From NCBI GenBank assembly GCA_045810625.1, contig JBJMVQ010000055.1, forward strand, positions 1-64,000: DNA of 64,000 nt, read 5' to 3'. The position numbers were made by a program, and so were the translations under genes. The notes below the pieces were generated by a model. The model did not search any database. It was not told where the DNA came from and saw only the letters and a list, made by a program, of their open reading frames with translations. This stretch comes from JACQFZ01 sp045810625. Lineage in GTDB: Bacteria > Pseudomonadota > Gammaproteobacteria > Acidiferrobacterales > Sulfurifustaceae. Positions 55,282-64,000 of this stretch are shown piece after piece (the first letter of the stretch is position 1; every line of letters begins with the position of its first letter).

Positions 55282-57294
55282 CTAAGCGCGCGCCGGGCGC
55301 CGGCCAAACAGCCAGGCGAGACCGGTTACCGGTATCAGGATCGCGAGCCCCAAAAACTCCATCTGGGCGTTGCCGAGCGGCACGATGCCGCCGCCCGGCG
55401 CGGCGAGCACGAGACCGCCGACGATCAACCCGATGCGCAGCGGCCACTCCAGCGCCCCGCTCGCACGCAGATCTCCGACGAAAACCTGATAGCCCTGAAT
55501 GCCGCCGCAAATGAAGAGCGTACCGACGGCGGCGGTGGCGAACAGATAAAGCGACTCGACCCAGTAACCCTGCATCACAAACGCCGGATTGAGCACGAAG
55601 AAAAATGGAATGAAATAGATGATCGAGCCGACGCGCATCGATTCCCAGCCGGTTTTCATCGCCGGCGCGCCCGCGATGCCGGCGGCCGCGAACGAGGCGA
55701 TCGCGACCGGCGGTGTGATCGCCGAGAGCATGCCCCAGTAGAACACGAACATGTGCACCGCCATTTTGTTCAGACCGAGCTTGGTGAGCGCCGGCCCGAC
55801 GAGAATCGCGAGAAAGATGTAGCACGCGGTGGTCGTGAGCCCGAGACCGAGCACGAGGCTCGTGACCGCCGTCATGGCGAGGAGCAGCAAGGCATTGCCC
55901 GCGGCGAGCGCGAGCAGATCGTTCGCCAGGCTCGAAATGACGCCGGTGAGCGAGAAGGCGCCGATCAACAACCCGCAACCGGCGAGAATGGCGGCCAACT
56001 CGACGAACGTGCGCGCGTTCGATTCGAGAAACTTCGCGACCGTCCGCCAGGTCCACTTCTCGCGATTGAAAAGCTGGTTGAGCACGAGCAGAAGCGCGGT
56101 CGCGTAGAACGGCGCGTGGCTCTCGCGCTTCATGACGAGCAGCATGAAAATGAGCAGCGCCACGACGAAGACGTAGTACCAGCCCTCCTTCAGCGTCGCG
56201 CGCATGCTCGGTAGCTCCGCGCGCGGCAAACCGGTCAGGCCGTGGCGGGCGGCATACGCATCCACTTGCATGAACAATCCGGCGTAATAAAGGAGCGTCG
56301 GAATCACCGCGGCGAGCGCGACTTCGCCATAGCTGACGCCGAGAAACTGCGCCATCACGAATGCGGTCGCGCCCATCACCGGCGGCGCGAGCACGGCGCC
56401 GGTCGAGGCGCACGCTTCGATCGCGCCCGCGTACGACGCGCGAAAGCCGGTCTTCTTCATCACCGGTATCGTCATCGTGCCCGCGGTGAGTACGTTGCTC
56501 ACGACGCTGCCCGACATCATGCCGAGCAGCCCGCTCGCGAAGATGCACACCTTCGCCGCACCGCCGCGAAACGTGCCGCAGAGAGCGAATGCGATGTTGA
56601 TGAAGAATTTGCCCGCGCCGGTCGCCATGAGCGCGGTGCCGAATACGAGAAAGCCGATAACGGTTTCGGCAAACGCCTGCAGCGGAATCCCGAGGAGACT
56701 TTCGGTCGAGAGCGCATGGTACGCCGCTGCCTGCTCGAACGTCGATTGGGTGCCCTTGAGCGGCCCGAGCCACGACGAATCCGCGAACACGGGATAGAGC
56801 GTGAACGGCAGCACGCTCAAGAGCAGGCTCCAGCCGCCGGTTCGGCGCAGCCCCTCCATCAGCAGCGCCCACATCACCGCGCCCGCGGCGATTACCGGCG
56901 CGGGGGCGCCGGTGAATTCCCAGCCGAGCTCCGCGGCACGGCGGATGTTGCCGAGCAGCACGACCGTCGCGGCGATCGTGAGCGCGAAGAGCGCGACGTC
57001 GTACCACGGCACGCGATCGATCCGTGCGCGTGCGCTGCCCGGAAAGATCACGAATACAAACGGCAGCGTGACGAGCACGAGCGCGTAGTAATACTCGGTG
57101 TTGAGCGGCGTGAACCCGACGAAGAACCGCAGCACGAATTGCTGATTGATGCAGAGGAAGATCGTGAGCGCGGCGGAGACGATCAGGAGCCAGCGCCACA
57201 CGCCGCGCAGCGTGCGCACCCGCAACGCCTCGGCCTCGACCGGCGCCGCGGCGTGCGGATCGGAGATGACGAGCGGGACGTATTTGGCGCTCAT
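55282..57294 (-). CDS. TRAP transporter fused permease (TAXI-type, DctQM fusion)
   Basis: A 670-residue membrane protein combining small and large TRAP permease domains. The first third has about four to six helices, followed by the DctM-like core (KVCIFASGLLGMMSGSVVSNVLTAGTMTIPVMKKTGF; GAVLAPPVMGATAFVMAQFLGVSYGEV; LGLGLTTTACYIFLAILVGPAL). A further hydrophobic region of the DUF3394 kind lies at the C-terminus. It starts at ATG 57294, 27 bp after the TAXI binding protein gene. Together they form a complete TAXI-TRAP transporter for an unknown solute, commonly C4-dicarboxylates, glutamate or other acids. Confidence 0.93.
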   Translation of the reverse strand: MSAKYVPLVISDPHAAAPVEAEALRVRTLRGVWRWLLIVSAALTIFLCINQQFVLRFFVGFTPLNTEYYYALVLVTLPFVFVIFPGSARARIDRVPWYDVALFALTIAATVVLLGNIRRAAELGWEFTGAPAPVIAAGAVMWALLMEGLRRTGGWSLLLSVLPFTLYPVFADSSWLGPLKGTQSTFEQAAAYHALSTESLLGIPLQAFAETVIGFLVFGTALMATGAGKFFINIAFALCGTFRGGAAKVCIFASGLLGMMSGSVVSNVLTAGTMTIPVMKKTGFRASYAGAIEACASTGAVLAPPVMGATAFVMAQFLGVSYGEVALAAVIPTLLYYAGLFMQVDAYAARHGLTGLPRAELPSMRATLKEGWYYVFVVALLIFMLLVMKRESHAPFYATALLLVLNQLFNREKWTWRTVAKFLESNARTFVELAAILAGCGLLIGAFSLTGVISSLANDLLALAAGNALLLLAMTAVTSLVLGLGLTTTACYIFLAILVGPALTKLGLNKMAVHMFVFYWGMLSAITPPVAIASFAAAGIAGAPAMKTGWESMRVGSIIYFIPFFFVLNPAFVMQGYWVESLYLFATAAVGTLFICGGIQGYQVFVGDLRASGALEWPLRIGLIVGGLVLAAPGGGIVPLGNAQMEFLGLAILIPVTGLAWLFGRRPARA

Positions 57295-57321
57295 GTCCGT
57301 TGGCCAAACACGCGCCGCGAT

Positions 57322-58479
57322 TCAATCGAAGACGACGTCGAAACCGGCTTTGGCAAGCGCGGCCGCGCGCGCGCTCATCCAGGCTTTGCGGAACGCCTCG
57401 GCATCCTCGGGCGGATGCGCCTTCAGAAACGCATTCCATGCCGCCGCGAGCGCGTCCTGGCGTTTCACGAGACGCTGATTGTGTGCTTCGTGCTCCGCGG
57501 TCCACACGCCCGCTTCGCGTAACGCCTTAACCGTTCCTTCGTGATACGGCAGCACCCACGTCAGGTTCTGGCGCTTGACGTCGAGGCCGGAGGCCCCGGG
57601 CGCACCATCCTTATACGCGTCGTAGTCGACGATCATCGCCTTGGCGAGCGAGTAGACGAGCGGAGCCGGCTGGCTCGCGTAGGCCATGAAGATCGGATAG
57701 GGATACGTCGGAAGCTCGACCGGGCTCTGTGCCGAAAGACCGCCGGAGCCGCACGTCGCTTTGTGGGGCGTGTAGTACGGCGCGATTTTGCGCATGCGCG
57801 CCCAGCCTTCCTTGTCGGACGCCGGCGCCGGGGGCCACACGATGCCGCGCGGCGAGGTTTCGACTTCTTTCGTTTGGGCCGCGACGGTAGACGCGAACGC
57901 TGCGTCGGCCTCGTTGTTCACCACGCCCTTCCACATCGCGCCGTAGCTGGAAAATTCCACGAGCTTCACGTCGTTTCGGGTGAGGCCGGCGAACGCGAGC
58001 ACCGCGAGCGCGTTCTGATTTAGCGCCGGCGATCCGACCACCATGCCGATGCGTTTGCCTTTGAGGTCCTTGATCTGCTTGACGCCCGTGTCCTTCGCGA
58101 CGCCGAGCGACAGCGCATTGCAGTCGATCGACGCGAGAATGAGGCGCAGCGGCTGCGGCCCCCACTCCTTCACCGCGAACTCGAATACGCCCTCTTGCGC
58201 GAAATACACGCCCACACCCATCGCCGACACTTGTGCGCGCCCCGCCTTCACCGGCGCCAGGCGCGCGACGTCGTTGCCCGCGGGCAGCACGCGCACGTCC
58301 GTGCCCTGCTTGTCCTTGAGCGCCTTGCCGACGGCAACCGCAATGTTGAAGCCGGAGGAACCGGTGTCGTATGCGGTGAGCGTCAGCGTGCTCGGGAGCT
58401 TTATGTCGTCGGCATGAATGGAAGCGGCGAGCGCCAGCGCGACGAACGCGCCGGCCGAAAAGCGGATCAACGTTTTCAT
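57322..58479 (-). CDS. TAXI family TRAP transporter solute-binding protein
   Basis: A 385-residue periplasmic binding protein of the TRAP-associated extracytoplasmic immunogenic (TAXI) family. The signal peptide is MKTLIRFSAGAFVALALAASIHA. The mature part has AYDTGSSGFNIAVAVGKALKDKQ, VRVLPAGNDVARLAPVKAGRAQVSAMG, and KGKRIGMVVGSPALNQNALAVLAFAG, the normal TAXI blocks. ATG 58479 follows AGGAGGGAG. It is upstream of the fused permease in the same operon. Confidence 0.93.
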   Translation of the reverse strand: MKTLIRFSAGAFVALALAASIHADDIKLPSTLTLTAYDTGSSGFNIAVAVGKALKDKQGTDVRVLPAGNDVARLAPVKAGRAQVSAMGVGVYFAQEGVFEFAVKEWGPQPLRLILASIDCNALSLGVAKDTGVKQIKDLKGKRIGMVVGSPALNQNALAVLAFAGLTRNDVKLVEFSSYGAMWKGVVNNEADAAFASTVAAQTKEVETSPRGIVWPPAPASDKEGWARMRKIAPYYTPHKATCGSGGLSAQSPVELPTYPYPIFMAYASQPAPLVYSLAKAMIVDYDAYKDGAPGASGLDVKRQNLTWVLPYHEGTVKALREAGVWTAEHEAHNQRLVKRQDALAAAWNAFLKAHPPEDAEAFRKAWMSARAAALAKAGFDVVFD

Positions 58480-58610
58480 GGTCTCCCTCCTAGCACCGTG
58501 GCAGCCGCTATGTTGCACTGACCCGGAAGATTTGGCGAGGGATCAAAATCGCTCGACGCGGATACTCAGAACACCGGCGCGGAAGCCGCGCCGGCGTATT
58601 GCGATTAGGA

Positions 58611-59100
58611 TCAGAAGCTCGTGCAGGCCGGATCGAGATCGCTCGGCGAAAAACCAGAAATCCTTGCGTCCGCCCCGACACAGACAACGGCCGGCGAAGC
58701 ATTGCCCGACAAAGTCCCGCCCCCCGTCGCCGCACTGCCCGTCTGCACGGCAATGGCGTTACCGGGTGTTCCCGGCCGGCGTGATGCCGTTGCCGGTACT
58801 GTTCTGAATCGGGGTCCTGGGGTTGATCGTTGCGAGCGATCCGAGCGTCATGAAGATACCGGAGCTGCCGGGCACCGACGCGCCGTTATCCGAGATGACG
58901 TTCGGTGTGGAGACGCCGAACCCGGAATCGCCGAAGAGCACTTGCGAGGCAATCAACTGAACGCCATGACCGGCGTTTCCGCTGATCGTGTTGCCGAACC
59001 CGATATCGGCCGTCGCGTGAAATACGTTGACGCCGAACCGGCCGAAACCGGTCGGGCTCGTGCCGTTGCCGGGCCAAAAGTGGTTATTCCGGCTGCGCGC
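58611..59100 (-). pseudogene. C-terminal fragment of a parallel beta-helix protein, frameshifted
   Basis: An open stretch from 59100 down to a stop at 58759 reads like a right-handed beta-helix: NVFHATADIGFGNTISGNAGHGVQLIASQVLF...VSTPNVISDNGAS and STGNGI. Around 58760-58775 the protein-like sequence continues in another frame as GNAIAVQTGSAATGGGTLSGNAS, ending DLDPACTSF with a stop at 58611-58613. There is no start codon or signal peptide; a TAA lies in frame at 59101-59103. It appears to be the tail of a lost pectate-lyase/NosD-like secreted protein with at least one frameshift. A 9-bp GC hairpin at 58574-58594 follows, probably its old terminator. This occupies most of the otherwise empty gap 58480-59256. 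Confidence 0.55.
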
Positions 59101-59256
59101 TTAAGTTGCTCCCGCAACACCCCTACGAATGTCGACGTTGTCGCTCAAGAAGCGGCTCCGTACGATCGGTTCTCCTTCCTCAAAAGCGTCTCTAATCTGC
59201 AGAACCAACCATAGCGGTCGACTTACGGGAGCTTTAACAACCTCAAGGAGAGAGCC

Positions 59257-60843
59257 GTGAAAACGTACGTGTGGAGTTCGCTTCGCAACGCCGTCGTAGT
59301 CCTTCTCATCGCCTTCGCTCCCGCTGCAATACCGTTCGCGTCGGCGGCGTCCGACGATCTCGTCGTCGCGACGGACGACGGACCGGTACGCGGGGTTGCG
59401 ACCTCCACCATGCGCAAATTTCTCGGCATTCCTTATGCCGCCGCGCCGGTTGGGGAGCTGCGCTGGCAACCGCCGCAACCGCACGAACGGTGGACCGCGG
59501 TACGCGATGCGACGCAGTTCGGCAATCATTGTCCCCAAGTGGCGTCGCCGTTTGGCCTGGCCAGCACGAATGAGGACTGCTTGTTCCTGAACGTGTACAC
59601 GCCGCTCGGCGCCAACCCAAGTGAGTCGCAGCGTCGTCCGGTGATGGTGTGGGTTCATGGGGGCGCCTTGGTGGTCGGCGAGAGCGATGACTACGACCCG
59701 GCGCGGCTCGTCGCACAAAACATCGTGGTGGTCACGATCAACTACCGCCTGGGCATTCTCGGTTACCTCGCTCACCCTGCCCTGACGGCGGAGTCCGACA
59801 ACGACGCGTCCGGAAACTACGGTTTCATGGATCAGCAATTCGCGCTCGATTGGGTGCGTCGCAATATCGGCCGCTTCGGCGGCGACGCGAACAACGTCAC
59901 CCTCTTCGGCGAATCGGCGGGCGGGCTCAGCGTGCATACGCAGCTTGCATCGCCGCTCGCGCGCGGGTTGTTTGAACACGCGATCGTCGAGAGCGGTGCG
60001 TATCAGCTGACCCAACCGACGCTCGCCGCCGCCGAAACGCTCGGGCGCGATCTCGCGACGCGCGTCGGCTGCAGCGATCAGACCGCGGAATGCTTGCGTG
60101 CGGTGCCCGTCGCAGCGCTGCTTGCCGATGTGGCCGCCGGCGCCATCGCATCGCCGGTCGTCGACAACCACGTGCTGACCCAGTCGATCGGCACGGCGTT
60201 CGCGCGCGGAGACTTCAACCAGGTTCCGGTGATCGAAGGATCGAACCGCGACGAATGGCGTCTGTTCGTCGCGCTCAACAACGAATTGCCGAACGGACCC
60301 GTCACCGCCGAGCAGTATGCCGCCGCGATCGCCGCCACGCTTCGCCTGCCTTCGGCCGCGGCCGCCGCACCGATCGTCGCGCAGTACCCGCTGGCTAACT
60401 ACCCGAGTCCCGGCATCGCACTCGGCGCCGTCGGCACGGATGCGATCTTCGCCTGCCCCGCACGCGCGGCCGTGCGCGGATTGTCCCAGCACGTGAACAC
60501 GTTTGCTTACGAATTCGCGGATCAGAACGCCCCACAGCTCTTCTTGCCCCCCGTAAGCTTTCCGTACGGCGCTTATCATTCGGCGGAACTTCAGTATCTC
60601 TTCAATCTACGGGCAACGGTTCCGGCGCCGAGCTTGAATGCCGAGCAACAGAGCCTGTCGCAGCACATGGTGCATTATTGGACGCAGTTCGCGCGCACGG
60701 GAGATCCGAACGTAAGCGACTCGCCGCAATGGCCGCGCTATGAGTCGGGCACGGACACTTTTCTGAAGCTCATTCCGCCTACGCCGACTACAGAAACCGA
60801 TTTCGCATCCATACACATGTGCGCGTTCTGGACGCCCGCTTAG
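59257..60843 (+). CDS. Exported type-B carboxylesterase, copy 1
   Basis: A 528-residue secreted esterase of the carboxylesterase/cholinesterase family. The signal peptide covers about residues 1-31. Type-B markers are FLGIPYAAAPVGELRWQPP, EDCLFLNVYTP, HGGALVVGESDDYDP and the nucleophile Ser220 in FGESAGG. The acid is probably Glu in EGSNRDEW (the aligned position in this family) and the His is in AYHSAELQYLF. The start is GTG 59257 with AGGAG about 9 nt upstream. It hydrolyses carboxylic esters; a terminator follows at 60933. It is one of three tandem paralogues. Confidence 0.94.
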   Translation: MKTYVWSSLRNAVVVLLIAFAPAAIPFASAASDDLVVATDDGPVRGVATSTMRKFLGIPYAAAPVGELRWQPPQPHERWTAVRDATQFGNHCPQVASPFGLASTNEDCLFLNVYTPLGANPSESQRRPVMVWVHGGALVVGESDDYDPARLVAQNIVVVTINYRLGILGYLAHPALTAESDNDASGNYGFMDQQFALDWVRRNIGRFGGDANNVTLFGESAGGLSVHTQLASPLARGLFEHAIVESGAYQLTQPTLAAAETLGRDLATRVGCSDQTAECLRAVPVAALLADVAAGAIASPVVDNHVLTQSIGTAFARGDFNQVPVIEGSNRDEWRLFVALNNELPNGPVTAEQYAAAIAATLRLPSAAAAAPIVAQYPLANYPSPGIALGAVGTDAIFACPARAAVRGLSQHVNTFAYEFADQNAPQLFLPPVSFPYGAYHSAELQYLFNLRATVPAPSLNAEQQSLSQHMVHYWTQFARTGDPNVSDSPQWPRYESGTDTFLKLIPPTPTTETDFASIHMCAFWTPA

Positions 60844-61350
60844 CTTGCGCACATAAAACGCCAGACGTCTCGAGTTGGCGTGATGGCTTCACAACAATAA
60901 AAATCGCATTGATTTCGCTGTGTATCGATAGACGGCGCCTGACTCCTGGAGCAGGCGCCGTTTTCGATCTCCCGCTCGTCAACGTACATCACTGAATCGT
61001 TTCTCGTCAGAAGCGGGAATAAATTCGCAACAATATTTTCGCGAGCACGCAACGTGCGATGGCTCCGTTCCGCAACGCGAAAGCTAAACCAAAGCAGTTG
61101 TCCGCGTTGTGCCAACGCGCGCGTGCTGTACGATAAGCGGCCACCGACGTGACATGGAACAAACAAAGCGTCGTTGGAGTTACCTGGGGAGAGAGAAAAA
61201 CGGGAGGCCCGCCGAAATCGTATCCGTTGTAGAAAAAATCACGGAGCGAAGCCCGCCGTTGGGCGATGACACCGGTCGGCCGAGCGACTGGATACAAGGC
61301 GGCCCGCCCGAAGCGTAGTAAAACCTGCAGCGCCTGGAGAATAACAACAT
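60844..61350 (+). promoter_or_regulatory. Intergenic region between esterase copies 1 and 2
   Basis: A 507-bp gap holding the terminator of copy 1 (60933-60964) and then the presumed promoter of copy 2. A small frame at 61154-61318 (55 codons, MEQTKRRWSYLG...) lacks a ribosome binding site and is not convincing. No operator or repeat was recognised. An AT-richer patch near 61015-61045 may hold promoter elements. GGAG lies 10 nt before the ATG of copy 2. Confidence 0.4.
60933..60964 (+). terminator. Rho-independent terminator of esterase copy 1
   Basis: A 9-bp stem (cggcgcctg / caggcgccg) with a 10-nt loop that can itself pair, followed by TTTT. It lies 90 bp after the copy 1 stop, so each esterase appears to be its own transcription unit. 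Confidence 0.85.
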
Positions 61351-62916
61351 ATGAAAACTAGACTAATCGTCAACCTCGTTAGCATCTGTGCCGCCGCGTT
61401 TGGCTCGCTCGCACTGGCCGCGCCCTCCGATCCGGTCGTCAACACGGAAAACGGCGTCGTGCGCGGCGCCGCAACCGAATCGGTCGCGAAGTTTCTCGGA
61501 ATTCCTTACGCCGCACCGCCGGTCGGCGAGCTGCGTTGGCAGCCGCCGCACCCCGCCGCCGGTTGGACCGGCGTCCGCGACGTGACGCAGTTCGCGCCGC
61601 ACTGCCCGCAGGCCGCTTCGCCCTTCGGCCTGGCCAGCACGACGGAAGACTGCCTGTACCTGAACGTTTATACGCCGGCACACATCGATCGCGGCCAGGA
61701 GCATCGCAAACCCGTGATGGTGTGGATCCACGGCGGCGCGCTCGTCGTCGGGCAGAGCGACGACTACGATCCGACCAAGTTCGTCGAGCGCGGAGACGTC
61801 GTGGTGGTGACGATCAACTATCGTCTCGGCGCGCTCGGCTTCCTCGCGCATCCGGCGTTGTCCGCGGAATCGCCCGATCACGTATCCGGCAACTATGGAT
61901 TCCTCGATCAACAGGCCGCGCTTCAATGGGTCCGGCGCAACATCGATCGCTTCGGCGGCGATCCGGATAACGTCACGATTTTCGGCGAATCGGCCGGCGG
62001 ATTGAGCACGCACACCCAGCTCGCTTCCCCGCTCGCGCACGGTTTGTTCCATCGGGCGATCGTCGAAAGCGGCGCCTATCAGCTGCGCCAACAGACGCTC
62101 GCGGCCGCGGAAGGCCTCGGCAGCGGTCTCGCCGGACGCGTCGGCTGCAGCGATCCGGTCACGGCGGCTGCTTGCCTGCGCGCGTTGCCGCCGCAAGCGT
62201 TCTTCGCCGACCCGGCCGTGCGCGCCATTTCGGCGCCCGTGGTCGACGGCAAAGTGCTGACGCAGTCGATCGGGGATGCTTTCAGGACCGGACAGTTCAA
62301 TCAGGTGCCGGTGATGGAAGGCTCGAATCACGACGAATGGACGCTGTTCGTCGCGCTGAACAATGAGCTGGTGAGCGGGCCGATCACGCCGGCCGGCTAT
62401 CCGGCCGCGATTGCCGGCACGCTCGGCATTCCGCTCGCGACCGCGACTTTCATCGCCAACAACATCTACCCGCTCGCGGGTTACCTGAACCCGGGCGCAG
62501 CGCTCGGCGCCCTCGGCACCGACGCGATCTTCGCTTGTAATTCGCGCACCGCGATTCGCCGTCTGTCGCAGCACGTGACGACGTTTGGTTACGAGTTCAA
62601 CGATCCGAACGCGCCACAACTGTTCCTGCCGCCGGTGAGTTTCCCGTACAAGGCGTACCACGCGTCGGAGATTCAATATCTCTTCGTGGGCGCGAGCTCG
62701 CTGTTGAACGCGACCCAACTACAGCTTTCGGATCAGATGGTGAGCTACTGGACGAGCTTCGCGCGCAACGGCGATCCGAACTCCGCGGCAACGCCCGCGT
62801 GGCCGTCGTATCAGGCGGCGACGGACCAATTGCAATCGTTCGTCCCACCGACGGCGAGCACGATCTCGAACTTCGCCGTAGATCATAAGTGCGCTTTCTG
62901 GGCGCCCGGTACCTAG
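61351..62916 (+). CDS. Exported type-B carboxylesterase, copy 2
   Basis: A 521-residue paralogue of copy 1, aligned over the whole length. It has a signal peptide (about residues 1-24, ending LALAA), the segments KFLGIPYAAPPVGELRWQPP and EDCLYLNVYTP, Ser214 in FGESAGG, EGSNHDEW and AYHASEIQYLF. Identity to copy 1 looks well above half by eye. ATG 61351 is preceded by TGGAG. It has its own terminator at 62941-62969. The retained catalytic residues argue that all copies are active. Confidence 0.94.
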   Translation: MKTRLIVNLVSICAAAFGSLALAAPSDPVVNTENGVVRGAATESVAKFLGIPYAAPPVGELRWQPPHPAAGWTGVRDVTQFAPHCPQAASPFGLASTTEDCLYLNVYTPAHIDRGQEHRKPVMVWIHGGALVVGQSDDYDPTKFVERGDVVVVTINYRLGALGFLAHPALSAESPDHVSGNYGFLDQQAALQWVRRNIDRFGGDPDNVTIFGESAGGLSTHTQLASPLAHGLFHRAIVESGAYQLRQQTLAAAEGLGSGLAGRVGCSDPVTAAACLRALPPQAFFADPAVRAISAPVVDGKVLTQSIGDAFRTGQFNQVPVMEGSNHDEWTLFVALNNELVSGPITPAGYPAAIAGTLGIPLATATFIANNIYPLAGYLNPGAALGALGTDAIFACNSRTAIRRLSQHVTTFGYEFNDPNAPQLFLPPVSFPYKAYHASEIQYLFVGASSLLNATQLQLSDQMVSYWTSFARNGDPNSAATPAWPSYQAATDQLQSFVPPTASTISNFAVDHKCAFWAPGT

Positions 62917-62940
62917 AGTCCGGACAAAAGAAACTCGATC

Positions 62941-62969
62941 GACGCCCTGCGCTTGCAGGGCGTCTTTTT
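62941..62969 (+). terminator. Rho-independent terminator of esterase copy 2
   Basis: A perfect 10-bp stem (gacgccctgc / gcagggcgtc) with a 4-nt loop, followed by TTTTT. It lies 25 bp after the stop codon of copy 2 and 144 bp before copy 3. Confidence 0.93.
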
Positions 62970-63112
62970 CTCTTCGCAATGGAACCGCACCGCAAACCAA
63001 AGACCGCGCCGAAGTCGCATCTGCACGAGCGGTTCCGCCGCACTGCATCTCGTCCGACTGTGCAGCCAAGGAGCTGGGCTTCAGAAACAATAACCTGTGG
63101 AGATACCAAGCA

Positions 63113-64000
63113 ATGCGCCCCTACCGCCACGCACCATTGGGTTTGATCCGGACCCTCGTCTTCTCCCTGCTCGGCGTATTCACCGTCGCCGTCGCTGTGC
63201 AAGCCGACGTCGACCCTGAGCATCCGGTCGTCGCCTTCACCGACAAGGGAGCACTGAAGGGCGCTGAAACCGCGACCATGAAAAAATTTCTCGGCATCCC
63301 CTATGCTGCGCCGCCGGTCGGCGAGTTGCGTTGGCGGCCGCCGCAACCCGTGACGCCTTGGCGCGGCGTGCGCGATGCGACGCAGTTCGCGAATCATTGC
63401 CCGCAGCCGGCTTCGCCTTTCGGATTGCCGAGCGTCACCGAGGACTGCCTCTATCTGAACGTGTTCGCACCGAAGCATCCCTCACTCGACCGCGATTTGT
63501 TCCGCGGGCATCCGGTCATGGTCTGGATACACGGCGGCGCGCTCTTTCTCGGCGAAAGCGACGACTACGATCCGAGCAAGCTCGTCGAAAACGAGCACGT
63601 GGTTGTCGTCACCATCAACTACCGCCTGGGCCTCCTCGGCTTCCTCGCGCATCCGGCGCTCTCCGCCGAAGCCGATTACGATGGGTCCGGGAACTACGGA
63701 TGGATGGATCAGCAGGCGGCGCTCGACTGGGTGCAGCGCAACATCAAGCACTTCGGCGGCGATCCGAATCGTGTGACGATCTTCGGCGAGTCCGCCGGCG
63801 GCTTGAGCACGCACGCGCAGCTCGCGTCACCCGAGGCGGCGGGATTGTTCCATCGCGCGATCGTGCAGAGCGGAGCGTATTTCCTGAACACGACACCGCT
63901 CGCCGCGGCCGAGGCGCGCGGTACCGCGTTCGCCACAGCGCTCGGCTGCCCCGATCAAACCGCCGCGTGCTTGCGTTCGGTGCCGGTCGAGACGCTGCTC
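63113..64000 (+). CDS. Exported type-B carboxylesterase, copy 3 (partial, cut by window end)
   Basis: The first 296 codons of a third paralogue. It begins MRPYRHAPLGLIRTLVFSLLGVFTVAVAVQAD, a signal peptide, and continues with KKFLGIPYAAPPVGELRWRPP, EDCLYLNVFAP, HGGALFLGESDDYDP and Ser227 in FGESAGG. A GGAG lies about 11 nt before ATG 63113. The reading frame is open to the end of the window; the acid and His residues are beyond it. Confidence 0.93.
   Translation, partial: MRPYRHAPLGLIRTLVFSLLGVFTVAVAVQADVDPEHPVVAFTDKGALKGAETATMKKFLGIPYAAPPVGELRWRPPQPVTPWRGVRDATQFANHCPQPASPFGLPSVTEDCLYLNVFAPKHPSLDRDLFRGHPVMVWIHGGALFLGESDDYDPSKLVENEHVVVVTINYRLGLLGFLAHPALSAEADYDGSGNYGWMDQQAALDWVQRNIKHFGGDPNRVTIFGESAGGLSTHAQLASPEAAGLFHRAIVQSGAYFLNTTPLAAAEARGTAFATALGCPDQTAACLRSVPVETLL

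Noticed and set aside
55271..57505. A 744-codon minus-strand frame overlapping the TRAP permease in another frame
   Set aside because: The overlapping frame has normal transmembrane and TRAP motifs; this one is Arg-rich and motif-free.
61154..61318. Small 55-codon gene (MEQTKRRW...) between esterase copies 1 and 2
   Set aside because: No ribosome binding site, no recognisable family and a Gly/Pro/Arg-rich tail; probably chance.

Overview
The window is GC-rich, densely coding DNA from a Pseudomonadota (Proteobacteria) chromosome, most likely a beta- or gammaproteobacterium. The main evidence is a block at about 9.1-31.6 kb: pil-chp chemosensory genes (minus), gsh-tonB-yqgE-yqgF-pyrR-pyrB-pyrC' (plus), pilU/pilT (minus), proC-yggT (plus). 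From memory, this order and relative orientation match the Pseudomonas pilG-chpA / pyrBC' / pilTU / proC neighbourhood. The added gshA is of the Acidithiobacillus/betaproteobacterial type. I see no tRNA, rRNA, CRISPR array, insertion sequence or phage.

Layout. (1) 1-5.8 kb: a minus-strand carbon operon, tkt-gap-pgk-pyk, with pyk running off the left edge. (2) 6.1-9.0 kb: a redoxin, an orphan PhnD-like binding protein and bioA. (3) 9.15-19.3 kb: the type IV pilus chemosensory cluster pilG-pilH-pilI-pilJ-chpA plus two CheW-like genes, without pilK or chpB. (4) 19.7-26.7 kb: glutathione and pyrimidine genes, five of whose junctions are 4-nt stop/start overlaps; the dihydroorotase homologue has lost its zinc ligands. 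(5) 26.7-31.6 kb: decayed coding scraps, a lipoprotein, the twitching ATPases pilU and pilT, and proC-yggT. (6) 31.8-34.8 kb: a dynamin-like GTPase, then about 1 kb made almost wholly of two interleaved dispersed repeat families. (7) 34.8-46.2 kb: accessory catabolism, with an SDR, an AMP-forming acyl-CoA ligase, an Mpo1-like protein, an aldehyde dehydrogenase, a CMD-family protein, a secreted metallo-beta-lactamase-fold protein, an enoyl-CoA hydratase-like protein, a DctPQM TRAP transporter and a PLP aminotransferase. (8) 46.4-58.5 kb: a large FAD/FeS 2-hydroxyacid dehydrogenase, cyanase, a GFA protein, a TerC-USP fusion, a DUF2066 protein, a beta-propeller, an esterase and a TAXI-TRAP transporter. 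(9) 58.6-64 kb: a broken beta-helix fragment and three tandem exported type-B carboxylesterases, the last cut by the right edge.

How the genes fit together. PilT/PilU drive pilus retraction and the Chp pathway probably tunes it. The TRAP transporter, aminotransferase and FAD/FeS dehydrogenase could form a route for uptake of a 2-hydroxy acid, oxidation to the oxo acid and transamination. The acyl-CoA ligase, Mpo1-like protein and aldehyde dehydrogenase look like lipid or aromatic-aldehyde metabolism. The carboxylesterases and the TAXI transporter suggest scavenging of external esters and acids.

I do not see a clearly novel defence or genetic system. The most unusual items are the composite repeat cluster at 33.8-34.75 kb and its relatives at three other gene ends, the TerC-USP fusion with a possible internal start, the apparent frameshift at the start of the FAD/FeS gene, and the triplicated esterases.
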